This document shows, piece by piece, positions 7,423 through 15,857 of a DNA stretch of 27,778 bases. Each line of letters begins with the position of its first letter. Within the stretch, counting starts at the first letter, position 1. Source of the DNA: a virus; the IMG/VR virus record IMGVR_UViG_3300046011_007030, positions 1 to 27,778 of that record; one strand, written 5' to 3'. The notes under the pieces are model-generated. The model ran no database searches. It saw nothing but the letters and a program-made list of their open reading frames with translations, and had not been told where the DNA came from. The translations under genes and the position numbers were made by a program.

Positions 7423-8763
7423 TTACTTGACTGCATTATTAATCACTTGTCTACCAGCTCTCGAAGTTAAGTAAGCTTCTATGACTGAAGGGTCAAGGGA
7501 GTTTACAATGACAACTTCAGAGTTACTGGCAGGAGCTTGTTGAGTAGCTTGAGGAGCATTTCCTGCTCCTTTGATTGCTGCCATATCTTTTCTGCTGAGA
7601 ACGTATTCTCCAGTTTGAAGAGTTGCAGGAACCTCATCACTTCTTAATCCTGCTCTATTATCGTTCGATACATAACCCCCTGTGTGGAAAGTCTGCGCTT
7701 TAATCTGCGCAACTTGTTGCATACCTGCTGCTACAGCTCCTGCAGCTGCGACAGGAGCTAAGTAAGGGCCTACATAAGGTATAGAAGCCGTAGCTGCATA
7801 AACTGATTGAGCAGCCTCATACGTTTTAACAATCGTAGTAGCCACAGAAAGAGCTTGCATAGCTTTAAATGCACCTTTACTCTTATTACCACTAAGTAGA
7901 TAGTATACATTAGCAATGTTAGAGAGTGCATCAAAGGTTTGTTGAGCTTGGGCTAAATGAGCACCCATCTTAGCAGCCTCTAAAGCTTTCATACGTTGGT
8001 TTTGGAGAGTTTGCATCTCGAATTCAGTATCATGGAATTGTTGAAGAAGTGCTTTTCTCTGCTCCATTGCGGCTATTTCATCTTCACTACCTGGAGTCAT
8101 TCCACTCATATCTTGGGCATTAGTGCCTAACTCTTGTCCTAGATTATCTTTTTGAGCTGTTAAAGTTGCTTGCTGAGTATCAAATATTTTATTAATATTC
8201 TGTTCATTTTGTTTCATACCTAGTCCAGAGAAATTTCCCATTCCCATACTAGTAAAGTTTGTGCCTGTTATAGCATCTTGGCCATCTTCTCTTTGGGTTT
8301 TTAGTTTGTCACCAATCATAACCCTAGCTTGAGGCTCTGTAAATCCAGCTTGTAAGAGTCTTTCAATTTCTCGCAGTACTTCCAGGTCTTTCTCATACCC
8401 AGAAGTTCTGTTTACGAAGTTTTCATACTCAGCGGCAATAGTTCTTTGGGCATCTAATTGTCTAGCAGTTGCTATAGTTTCTGCTGTTTTGTCTTTGATA
8501 ATATCTTTAGTAAGCCCCTGTTGTAATTTATACTCATCTGTTATATCTTGGGTAAGTTTTTTCTCTTTCTCTTTAATAGCATCCCCACGTTTTTTATTAC
8601 CACTATCATATTTGTTAAAATTATCTATCTCTTTAACAAGTTCTAATTCCTGCTCTTTTAATACTTTTAGTCTTTGTGCAGACTCTGCTTGTAAATTAGT
8701 ATCTGATAAAGTTTTACTTTGTGCAATTTGTAAATCTGTAACTACAAAGGCTGAGTTAATTGC
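7423..8763 (-). CDS. Tape measure protein, C-terminal part in the shifted frame
   Basis: This frame is open from just after a stop at 8764-8766 down to 7423, about 446 codons. It has no ATG, GTG or TTG start near its beginning; the first Met codon is at 8319, inside an uninterrupted coiled-coil-like sequence. Residues upstream of that Met (KEQELELVKEIDNFNKYDSG, EKEKKLTQDITDEYKLQQGL) continue the helical style of the tape measure. The C-terminus holds a hydrophobic stretch (SIPYVGPYLAPVAAAGAVAA) and then FHTGGYVSNDNRAGLRSDEV and LQTGEYVLSRKDM, the standard end of tape-measure proteins ('GG.v.g.g..D.VpA.L..GE.Vl'). So this is the C-terminal third of the tape measure, reached by a -1 frame change, not an independent gene. 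A start at 8319 would drop about 148 conserved-looking codons. Confidence 0.85.
   Translation of the reverse strand, partial: AINSAFVVTDLQIAQSKTLSDTNLQAESAQRLKVLKEQELELVKEIDNFNKYDSGNKKRGDAIKEKEKKLTQDITDEYKLQQGLTKDIIKDKTAETIATARQLDAQRTIAAEYENFVNRTSGYEKDLEVLREIERLLQAGFTEPQARVMIGDKLKTQREDGQDAITGTNFTSMGMGNFSGLGMKQNEQNINKIFDTQQATLTAQKDNLGQELGTNAQDMSGMTPGSEDEIAAMEQRKALLQQFHDTEFEMQTLQNQRMKALEAAKMGAHLAQAQQTFDALSNIANVYYLLSGNKSKGAFKAMQALSVATTIVKTYEAAQSVYAATASIPYVGPYLAPVAAAGAVAAGMQQVAQIKAQTFHTGGYVSNDNRAGLRSDEVPATLQTGEYVLSRKDMAAIKGAGNAPQATQQAPASNSEVVIVNSLDPSVIEAYLTSRAGRQVINNAVK
8742..8763 (-). other. -1 frame junction in the tape measure gene
   Basis: The two tape-measure frames are both open only between 8763 and 8742. 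The first frame reads CAG CCT TTG TAG; moving back one base after CCT gives CCT TTT GTA GTT, which continues smoothly as Q-P-F-V-V-T-D. No classical X-XXY-YYZ slippery heptamer is present. Adding one T to the TTT run (8748-8746) would also restore one frame. The site may be a homopolymer error in the sequence, a real mutation, or an atypical recoding site. Confidence 0.75.
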
Positions 8764-11700
8764 TCAGCCATAAGGCGAGTAACTTCTCTGACTTGTACAT
8801 TATCCTCTTTTAACAATTTAGTCATTACGTGCTTATCTAGTAATCCTAAAGTATCTAACCTAGCTTTTGCTTCTGTAAGTGTTAATATTTGTTGGTGAGA
8901 CTCTACATATTTTTTAGAAGCACTAACTACTGCATCTAAGGCCTTCTGTTTCTCTAGGTCTGGGTTAGCGGTTTTAGAGTAGTTCTCAGCCTCAAGGGTT
9001 ACTTTTTCTACAGCTTTACCAGCAGCTATTGGGTCACTACCAGCTTTTGTTATATCATTCATAAACTGTCTGGCCAATGCTTTACCAGCCTCTGGGACAG
9101 CATCTATAGTATTCTGTAACATTGCTATCTCTGTTTTAGATAACTTACTAATAGTATTAGCTAACTCAGCAGATAGCTCTTTAGTCTTTCCAGTAACATT
9201 AACATTACTATTATATAAACTTTCATATTTTGAAGCCGCAGAGGTAAGTAAATTTATATATTCAGGGGAAACTAATGTCTGGACTTGGGTTGCACCACTT
9301 TTAACACTAATAGCCCCTTTATCTTGTACTAAGTTGGGGGCATTAAATGCTGGACTTGCAGTACTTGTAGTTGCTGCTGGGGAAAACTTTTGTGTAGGGG
9401 AGTAGGCTGGGCCACTCAGAGTTGTCTTCATATTTGCTACGGTGCCTTGGTAGAATCTCATACCCTTGCCTGAAGCATCTACGGCTATATGCATAACAGC
9501 CTTTCCTGTAGCCTCCATAACCTCTAAGATAACCTGACCAACTCCTTTAAAAATATCTGGGTTCTGTTCCATATACTTTTGCATACGTTTACCCTCATCA
9601 ACGTTTGCGAGTTGTATATCTACTGCTCCAGATACTCCATGCTGCCCCTTATCACCAGCTCTCCCTGAACTTGTAATTTGGTATTGTTTATCAAACCCCT
9701 TTTCTAATCTTGATATTTGAGTAGCAAGAAACTGAGTATTATTAATCATTTCTTGAGTATACTTTAAGTCAGCCCCAGCTCTAGCATAATTAGCTTCAGT
9801 TACTTTTAACATTTCTTTTTGATTTGCTGCAGTATCATCTTTTAGGCTATAAATTCCTTTTGCGTTGGGGATTACTGCTGGGCCTGTAGCGTTAGGGTTT
9901 TGGGCCATAAGCTTAAATCGTTCAGCCAACACATCAGTTTGTGTCGTCATATTCTTAAGAGATAAAGCCCACGTATCCATATTCTTTTGATTGGCTACGG
10001 TACTAAAGTCTGCTGACTGAATAGATTTTTTGGCTAATTCTAGTTGACTAATAAAATCAGAAATTTCTGTGATTCTTTTAATATCTTTTTCATTAGTTGC
10101 TTTTAAAATCCCTGTCAATGAAGCAATATTAGCATCTAATGCAGAAGTCATAGCACTTTGTGCTTTTCCTCCAGATACTGCTAGGAGTTCTGGGTTCTTT
10201 TGATTAGCGTACGCAGTCATCATAATCGTTGCATCTTTTACAGATGACTTAGAATCTAATATAGCACTATTGATATTTAAAGCTTTAGTTAGATTATCTA
10301 CTTCTAACTGGGCAGCTGTAATCTTTAACTCAATCTTATAAGCTTCTGTTACACTTGCATTTTGTTTTAGTTTAATCAGCTCCCTAATTTTATCTTGGGT
10401 TTTAGTAATCTTATCATCTAGAGTAACCACTGCATCTTTAGACTCTCCAAAAGCAGCCGCCATACCTATTGCTACAGACGTTATACCTACAACTATAGCA
10501 GCTATAGGGTGTCTAGATATTGCAGTCATTAATCCCTGTAAAACAGCCATTGCTGCTGAGGCCCCAGTAGCTCCTGCTGTAATTGTTCCTAACGCAGCTG
10601 TAATTCTTATAGCAGCCCCCACAATAGCAGCCCCAGCTAATGCCCCTAAAACAACCTGCATAGCAATTCTAAATTTATCCCAGTTCTCCCTAATTGCTGT
10701 TATAGTATAATTAAACTTATCCAAAGCTCCAATTGCAAACTCGGTAGCTGCCTGTGCAAACGGTAATAAAGCCCCAACAGTATTTTTAAAACTTAGGGCT
10801 AATGAATTACCCAGTTTTTCCCACGTTATAGCATAACTTTCGGTAATAAAGTTAGCCTTATCAATTTCCCCATTTACCCCCGCATTAAGCTTTCTTAAAT
10901 GAAGAAAAAAGTTATCAGCATTATTTCGTAGCAATGTAATTGATTGTAGAGCAAGAATATCCATGCCTCTGGTAATTCTTCCAAAGTCATTATCAGAGAG
11001 TCCCTTAAGTTTAGCAACAAACTCAGCCATTGCTTTGTTTGATTCTTCAGTGCCCATCTTCATACGAGCAATCATTATCTCTTGGTCAGTACCAATAGCT
11101 TTAAAGAAACTTGTCACTTCTCCTGAAGTCTCAGATAATACGCTTGAGAATCTACGAATTTGTGTACCAATAGTAGAAGCGTTTACCCCTGCATTTGAAA
11201 AAGATATAGCCATAGCTGATACTGCGTTTGCAGTCATTCCAGAAGAACGTGCAGCGGCCAAAGCGTAGTTGGAGAATGTACCAATATCTTGAGTAGACAT
11301 ACGAGACTGGTTTGCCATGTACGCTAAAGTATTTGAAAGGTCTTCAACGCTTGGAGTAGTGCCAGTTATAGCGTCTTTAACATCCCCAAAAACTTCTTTA
11401 TAGGTAATCAAAGCACTTGCAGATGTTGCAAAGCTATCTCCAGTAAGTCTTGCCATTTTTATAATGTTTTCTGTCGCAGTAGCAACTTCTGCCTTATCAA
11501 AACCAGCACGGCCTAAAGTTAGTGCAGCCTCATTAATATCTTTTAACGTACCACCAAATTTTACGCTCAATCCTGCTAGTCTTTTTTCCAAACGTCCAGC
11601 AGACTCAGACGACATATCTAAAACTGCAGATAAAGTATGAATTGCTTGGTCATATTCTAGAGTATACGCAACCCCTGCAGACATTGCTTGAGTAACTTGG

Positions 11701-13562
11701 GTAATACCCATATATAGAGAAGAATAAGCTAATACTCTCCCTCCAATATTTTGAATCCATTTTGAAAAGCTCGTTTCACTTAATTGTGCATTAAGGTGTC
11801 TTGTTGCTTCAGTAGAAGATACGAGTGATTTATTTAAATTTTGTAAACTAGCACTTCCTTCTTTAACAGTAGTAGATAAATTAGTACTTGTAGCGAATGA
11901 GGCATCAAACTTAGCCTTTTCCTCTCTAACCTTTGTTAACTCTCTACCTAGCTTATCTATCTGCTCTTGTGCGGCCAAAAGGCTCTTATCTGTGGCCCAG
12001 TTAGTCTTAGCATTTTTTAAACGCTCTAGTGCCCCTATTTGCTCAGTATACTTTCTAATAGTTTGGTCGAACCCAACATCAACGGCTACTTTATTATCAA
12101 GGCTTTTCTTGAATGAGTTAAACTTATCCTTTAGGATGGTTATACTACTTCCAGTAATGACTAACTCATTTCTCAAAGACTCCAAATTAGCAAGTCCTAA
12201 TGTCTTATCTGCTGTGTTTAAATTTGCATTGGCCTCAACATTATTCTCATATTCATTAATTAGTTTTAAAAGACCTAACTTTTTGTTTAAGTCGGTAAGC
12301 TCTGCACTAGCAGATGCAGGAGACCCAGCACTTCCCTTAGTTTTATTATTTAGATTTACACTGATTGCATCAATTTGAGCCTTAATAGCATTAATTGTGC
12401 CAGAGGAGGTATTTCTCAAAGATGCACCAATTCTATCAACTTCTAATAATAAACTCTTGGCAGCCTCTCTAGCATTAACAAAGTTCTTTGATAAGTTGAC
12501 ATCCTCTTTAGTTTCTATTGCCTTATCAACAAGACCTGCAGTATTACTAGTCCCTGCTGTAATTTTACTAACATAAGTGGCAGTAGCTTTTGGAGTAACA
12601 GCTGTTGGGGTAAGAGTTAATAATGCTTTTCTTTTTGCAATCTCATCATCAAGCAAAGCTACAACTTTCTCGGCCGCTTTTAAATCCTCTTTAGATGCGC
12701 TATTCTTTTGAGCCGCAGCACTAGCAACTAGCAAATTTCTCTTAGCCTCTAGTAGAGTTATATCACTTTGTAATAAACTTTTTGCTTCTTTTTGTTTGGT
12801 TAACAGCTCAGATTGTGTTACGGAGAGGGATTTATATAAGTCATCAGACTTTTTTAAGAGTGCGTTGATTTGTTGTTGGTTCAAATCTCCACTTGCTATC
12901 TTATCTTTTGAAGTGGTTAGAGTACTTAATACTTTATTTTTATCTGGGCTTTTTATATCCAAGCTAGATAGTTTTTTAGTTGCTTCTTCCACCTTAATAA
13001 TATTAGCATAATATTTTTCCATATCACGACTAAGTTTATTTAACTGAGTTCCTTTCCCAGTGGTAGTTAAAATAGTATTAACGGATGCTAATTTATCTTT
13101 GAGAGAACTTAAAATTGTATCAGATACTCCCAAACTTTTCATGGTTGTTAGGAGGTTTTGAATATTTACATTTGCGCCTTTAGCAGTTCCACTTAATTGG
13201 TCATTAAACCCTTTAAAAGTACCAGTAACTGCTGCTAATTTTGTATTTAGGTTTGCTAAAGTTTCTGTAAATGCTTTCCAGGTTGGATTATTCTTATCAT
13301 CAGCTGCAGCAGAGCGTTTAAACTTATCGAAATCATCAGTAGTAGCCTTAACTTCCTCACTAAGGCTTTGTACTTCTTTAGAAAGGGCTTTATACCCCTT
13401 TTGTGCTTTCACTAAAGCTACATCATTACCTTTAAAGACTACAGAGGCGGCTTGCTCTAATTCCCCTACACGTTTAAACGTATTTACTAAGTCCCCATCA
13501 ATCTTACTGAGACCCTTTGATATAAATTCTACCCCAAAACTAAGTGTTTTATCATTAGCCAT
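8742..13562 (-). CDS. Tail tape measure protein, N-terminal part, with M15-like peptidase domain
   Basis: A 1606-codon frame; joined to the downstream frame it gives about 2046 residues, suggesting a tail near 300 nm by the usual ~0.15 nm per residue. Residues 1-590 are long helical/coiled-coil sequence. About 597-830 matches the tape-measure core (PhageMin_Tail-like: LEYDQAIHTLSAVLDMSSES, FGGTLKDINEAALTLGRAGF). About 955-1040 contains several hydrophobic segments (QVVLGALAGAAIVGAAIRI, HPIAAIVVGITSVAIGMAAA), as in proteins that cross the host membrane at DNA entry. About 1285-1375 looks like an M15-type peptidase: ITSSGR, H1308-x6-D1315 in QHGVSGAVDI, QVILE, and H1358 in VMHIAV. The start follows AAGGG. 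It sets tail length and probably helps DNA pass the cell wall. Frame ends at TAG 8742. Confidence 0.9.
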   Translation of the reverse strand: MANDKTLSFGVEFISKGLSKIDGDLVNTFKRVGELEQAASVVFKGNDVALVKAQKGYKALSKEVQSLSEEVKATTDDFDKFKRSAAADDKNNPTWKAFTETLANLNTKLAAVTGTFKGFNDQLSGTAKGANVNIQNLLTTMKSLGVSDTILSSLKDKLASVNTILTTTGKGTQLNKLSRDMEKYYANIIKVEEATKKLSSLDIKSPDKNKVLSTLTTSKDKIASGDLNQQQINALLKKSDDLYKSLSVTQSELLTKQKEAKSLLQSDITLLEAKRNLLVASAAAQKNSASKEDLKAAEKVVALLDDEIAKRKALLTLTPTAVTPKATATYVSKITAGTSNTAGLVDKAIETKEDVNLSKNFVNAREAAKSLLLEVDRIGASLRNTSSGTINAIKAQIDAISVNLNNKTKGSAGSPASASAELTDLNKKLGLLKLINEYENNVEANANLNTADKTLGLANLESLRNELVITGSSITILKDKFNSFKKSLDNKVAVDVGFDQTIRKYTEQIGALERLKNAKTNWATDKSLLAAQEQIDKLGRELTKVREEKAKFDASFATSTNLSTTVKEGSASLQNLNKSLVSSTEATRHLNAQLSETSFSKWIQNIGGRVLAYSSLYMGITQVTQAMSAGVAYTLEYDQAIHTLSAVLDMSSESAGRLEKRLAGLSVKFGGTLKDINEAALTLGRAGFDKAEVATATENIIKMARLTGDSFATSASALITYKEVFGDVKDAITGTTPSVEDLSNTLAYMANQSRMSTQDIGTFSNYALAAARSSGMTANAVSAMAISFSNAGVNASTIGTQIRRFSSVLSETSGEVTSFFKAIGTDQEIMIARMKMGTEESNKAMAEFVAKLKGLSDNDFGRITRGMDILALQSITLLRNNADNFFLHLRKLNAGVNGEIDKANFITESYAITWEKLGNSLALSFKNTVGALLPFAQAATEFAIGALDKFNYTITAIRENWDKFRIAMQVVLGALAGAAIVGAAIRITAALGTITAGATGASAAMAVLQGLMTAISRHPIAAIVVGITSVAIGMAAAFGESKDAVVTLDDKITKTQDKIRELIKLKQNASVTEAYKIELKITAAQLEVDNLTKALNINSAILDSKSSVKDATIMMTAYANQKNPELLAVSGGKAQSAMTSALDANIASLTGILKATNEKDIKRITEISDFISQLELAKKSIQSADFSTVANQKNMDTWALSLKNMTTQTDVLAERFKLMAQNPNATGPAVIPNAKGIYSLKDDTAANQKEMLKVTEANYARAGADLKYTQEMINNTQFLATQISRLEKGFDKQYQITSSGRAGDKGQHGVSGAVDIQLANVDEGKRMQKYMEQNPDIFKGVGQVILEVMEATGKAVMHIAVDASGKGMRFYQGTVANMKTTLSGPAYSPTQKFSPAATTSTASPAFNAPNLVQDKGAISVKSGATQVQTLVSPEYINLLTSAASKYESLYNSNVNVTGKTKELSAELANTISKLSKTEIAMLQNTIDAVPEAGKALARQFMNDITKAGSDPIAAGKAVEKVTLEAENYSKTANPDLEKQKALDAVVSASKKYVESHQQILTLTEAKARLDTLGLLDKHVMTKLLKEDNVQVREVTRLMAEQLTQPL

Positions 13563-13592
13563 TATTAGCCCTTACTCGTAAGTTATTACTAT

Positions 13593-13602
13593 ATAATCGT
13601 TA
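13593..13602 (-). promoter_or_regulatory. TAACGATTAT motif before the tape measure gene
   Basis: On the minus strand the 44-base gap before the tape measure reads GTTAACGATTATATAGTAAT. Its core TAACGATTAT matches the ACGATWAT core seen in other gaps of this arm. A -35 box is not recognisable. The same ten bases occur at 2151-2160, at the end of the PA14 gene, 33 bases upstream of the hub start; there it is coding (NDYS), so that copy is less certain. Likely a promoter element by comparison with the other copies. Confidence 0.4.
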
Positions 13603-13606
13603 ACGC

Positions 13607-14284
13607 CTACCTCTGTTTTGATTTAGCTAGTTCCGCTTCCATTTGCAGTCTCTTTCTATTTTCTATACTGTTATTAATTAACATAGAGAAAATACAGAAG
13701 GTGTGTGTCTGGTCAAACCAACCTCCATCGTCTGGCAAAAATCCAGCCTTAAATATATTGTAAGCCTCAATTCCTATAGATAGTATAGATAAATCCATAT
13801 CAAAAACTGGGCAGTGGGTATATAAGTTATTATTAATAACTAACTTAAAGTCTTTACTCTTTTCTTGCTCCCCCAAAAACCCACAATTTCTACTCCCTTG
13901 TAATCTTTTCTGTTTACATACTTCACACTTCCAATTATCAGAGGATAGTACATCTGAAAAATAAAGGTCAGCCGTTGTTGACATGCGCTCATATTGCTCT
14001 GAACTAATACTAGAGGTCTTAATAATATGGTCTGCAATTTCTTTCATTATAGTAATAGGCAATGAACTGAACTCTAATTTGTTATTTTCTACAGTTTCTA
14101 TTGACTTAATGGCTAACTCGCAGACCCTGTAGATATACTCATTTGGTTTATTTTCATTATAAATGGTATTTACAGTATTAATATCTCGTAAGGAGAGCGT
14201 AGAAAATACTACAGATACCTCAGGAAAGGAGGCATCTAAGTATACGGAAGGGGTGTAGTAGTGGGTTTGTTTATGAAGCTGCAT
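13607..14284 (-). CDS. Second tail assembly chaperone, zinc-finger-like
   Basis: A 225-residue protein between the first chaperone and the tape measure, the place of gpGT-type chaperones. It carries C120-x2-C123 (KCEVCKQ), C134 (RNCGFLG) and C158 (HCPVFD), a spacing suited to one zinc site. The C-terminal region (EAYNIFKAGFLPDDGGWFDQ then a helix ending in a Lys/Arg-rich tail) resembles the second, Cys-bearing chaperone-like protein of other long-tailed phages. ATG 14284 lies 14 bases inside the end of the preceding gene, in another frame, without a clear ribosome-binding site, and the codon just before it in this frame is a stop (TAG). Translation is therefore either coupled by re-initiation or made by a frameshift from the first chaperone. 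Such proteins guide tube assembly around the tape measure and are usually absent from the finished virion. Confidence 0.6.
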   Translation of the reverse strand: MQLHKQTHYYTPSVYLDASFPEVSVVFSTLSLRDINTVNTIYNENKPNEYIYRVCELAIKSIETVENNKLEFSSLPITIMKEIADHIIKTSSISSEQYERMSTTADLYFSDVLSSDNWKCEVCKQKRLQGSRNCGFLGEQEKSKDFKLVINNNLYTHCPVFDMDLSILSIGIEAYNIFKAGFLPDDGGWFDQTHTFCIFSMLINNSIENRKRLQMEAELAKSKQR

Positions 14285-14714
14285 CTACAGTAGGTGTTAC
14301 TTCTGGAGTAATAAATTTACCCAAAAATAAGTCTGTATGCTCGGGACTTCGTGTAATATTTGCAATCAAGTTAGCTAACTCTGCAATAATATCTAATGGG
14401 AGCAGTTCAATAGAGCTATCCTCTACAAACCCACTGGCATCTTTTTTCAGCTTAACAGTGTTAGAGTTTTCGTCAGTTACGTTAGTCCATCCTACAAGTC
14501 CACGCTTAATAATATTCCAGTTAAAAGTACCAGAAGCAAAACTAATAGTAGCATCATCTTGATTAACTTTAGTTAGGCCATCTTCAAGCTTAGCAAATGT
14601 TCGCTTGTCAATACGTTTTACCTCAACAGTAAATGGGTCAGTATCCTCTCTACAAGAAACAGGGATATAACTAAATGTTTGTGTTGTTTTATCAGAATTT
14701 GTGACTAGTGCCAT
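14271..14714 (-). CDS. Tail assembly chaperone (gpG-like)
   Basis: A 147-residue acidic protein directly after the tail tube gene and before the Cys-rich chaperone, the standard position of gpG. Features seen: KRIDKRTFAKLEDGL (about 33-47), RGLVGWTNVTDENSNTV (71-87), and LPLDIIAELANLIANITRSP near 103-122. The 'G W...d..G' followed by 'lp..ii.ELa..I...s' pattern is common in phage tail chaperones of this kind. ACGGAGAAAATA before ATG 14714 is a good ribosome-binding site. Its 14-base overlap with the next gene may allow a fusion product by a +1 or -2 shift, but no recognised slippery sequence is visible there. Confidence 0.7.
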   Translation of the reverse strand: MALVTNSDKTTQTFSYIPVSCREDTDPFTVEVKRIDKRTFAKLEDGLTKVNQDDATISFASGTFNWNIIKRGLVGWTNVTDENSNTVKLKKDASGFVEDSSIELLPLDIIAELANLIANITRSPEHTDLFLGKFITPEVTPTVDAAS

Positions 14715-14735
14715 TATTTTCTCCGTAATTTAATC

Positions 14736-14759
14736 AAAAGTAGAGGGCATACAGCCCTC
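14736..14759 (-). terminator. Hairpin terminator/attenuator after the tail tube gene
   Basis: On the minus strand, right after the tail tube stop, GAGGGC-TGTAT-GCCCTC forms a 6-base-pair GC-rich stem with a 5-base loop, followed by TACTTTTGATT. The U-tract is interrupted, so termination may be partial. That would lower transcription from the abundant tube gene into the chaperone genes. Confidence 0.6.
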
Positions 14760-14766
14760 AGTTGGT

Positions 14767-15795
14767 TTACATATGAGCTACGTAAACAGCCTCACCTAGA
14801 ACCGCATCTTCATACGCTTCAAATTCAATCTTGTTTTCAAGAATACCATCAGCATTTTCAATAGAAACCGCTGTATAACGAGTACGTGGGAACCAGATAG
14901 CAAACTTATGAGTACCAGAAGTCATCTCAAGGTAAACAGCAGCATCTGTGTTATTCTTAAACTTATTAAGCTCAGAATAGTCAGAGAAAACGATAGACAA
15001 AGAACCCTTAATCATTTTCTTAGTAATAGCTTTTGCAGTAATACCAGCAGAAGTAATAGCTTCACGGTCTACAACAGTATTTTCAATTGTGAAAGAGAGG
15101 TCTTTTGCTTCATAATCAGTTCCACCGATTGTAAATGTAGCATTTTTACCAACATAAGGGTTCTCAGTAAGAGAAGTACCTGAAAGGATTGTCTCACCAG
15201 CAGCAGTTGAATAACCTGCAGCACCTACGTCAAAAGTAATAGAAGCAACATCAGCAACAGGAAAGTCGAACTTAACACTTGAAGGTACAACACCTGTATA
15301 AGTAATAGTTTGACTATCACCTGTATCACAACCAAGGAATTGCTTGATAGCCAAAGAAGGCTGACCTCCACAAGGTTTAGCAAGTTTATAAAGAGTTGCT
15401 GTACCAGTCTGTGCAGCACCTGCCTCAAAAATCTGCTTAGCAGGGGTGGTACCAGCATCAGAGAACCCAATAAATGCTCCAGAAGCAAGACCAGGAGCTT
15501 CTACAACACCAAGAGCAACTTCCAAAAGCGCAGAACCATTAAGGTCTTTACTAGCACCTCCAAGAGGAATAAGCTCAACACCACAGCTTCCGCTTCCGAA
15601 GATTTTTCCAGCCATTTTAGGTTGGGATACGAAAGAGTTCTTTACAGCTTTACGCTCAATAGAGTCTCCTTCAGGTTTCATTGAGGTATCAGAAGTTACT
15701 TCAACCACGTTAGCCGTAAGGAATGTGCCACCAGTATTAAATGTTGATTCTTTAATGATTGCATAAACCGCACTATTAGAACGATAAAGAGCCAT
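14767..15795 (-). CDS. Major tail tube protein
   Basis: A 342-residue protein with the character of long tail tube proteins: an N-terminal MALYRSNSAVYAIIKESTFN, and a C-terminal block KKMIKGSLSIVFSDYSELNK, TDAAVYLEMTSG, FAIWFPRTRYTAVSIENADG and KIEFEAYED. The 'G.l...f......l..f.....v.l.......f.i.lP...y......' order is typical of this group. It polymerises as stacked rings to form the tube. It lies between the tail terminator and chaperone genes, the expected place. Expression appears individually controlled: a promoter-like element lies upstream (15828-15857) and a hairpin downstream (14736-14759), which fits a highly abundant virion protein. AAAGGA before ATG 15795 supports the start. The six neighbouring short antisense frames are shadows. 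Confidence 0.85.
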   Translation of the reverse strand: MALYRSNSAVYAIIKESTFNTGGTFLTANVVEVTSDTSMKPEGDSIERKAVKNSFVSQPKMAGKIFGSGSCGVELIPLGGASKDLNGSALLEVALGVVEAPGLASGAFIGFSDAGTTPAKQIFEAGAAQTGTATLYKLAKPCGGQPSLAIKQFLGCDTGDSQTITYTGVVPSSVKFDFPVADVASITFDVGAAGYSTAAGETILSGTSLTENPYVGKNATFTIGGTDYEAKDLSFTIENTVVDREAITSAGITAKAITKKMIKGSLSIVFSDYSELNKFKNNTDAAVYLEMTSGTHKFAIWFPRTRYTAVSIENADGILENKIEFEAYEDAVLGEAVYVAHM

Positions 15796-15827
15796 GTAAT
15801 GTCCTTTGAGATTAGTATGTCATTCTT

Positions 15828-15857
15828 ATTATCGTAGAGTATATAAAATAGTGTTAA
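15828..15857 (-). promoter_or_regulatory. Promoter-like element before the tail tube gene
   Basis: Minus strand: TTAACA (15857-15852), 18-base spacer, GATAAT (15833-15828), which matches 10 of 12 sigma70 consensus positions (TTGACA/TATAAT). The -10 is part of the CTACGATAAT version of the motif shared by this arm. The -35 overlaps the stop codon of the tail terminator gene. A transcript would start about 25 bases before the AAAGGA ribosome site. Confidence 0.55.

Noticed and set aside
7423-8319. A separate 298-residue gene starting at Met 8319
   Set aside because: The frame is open well upstream to 8763 with tape-measure-like helical sequence, so this Met is internal. No ribosome-binding site precedes it.
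11992-12378. 128-residue open frame on the plus strand inside the tape measure
   Set aside because: It is antisense to a clearly coding sequence, has no ribosome-binding site and no recognisable motif. The same holds for the other antisense frames, such as 15310-15684, 15446-15766 and 18157-18519.
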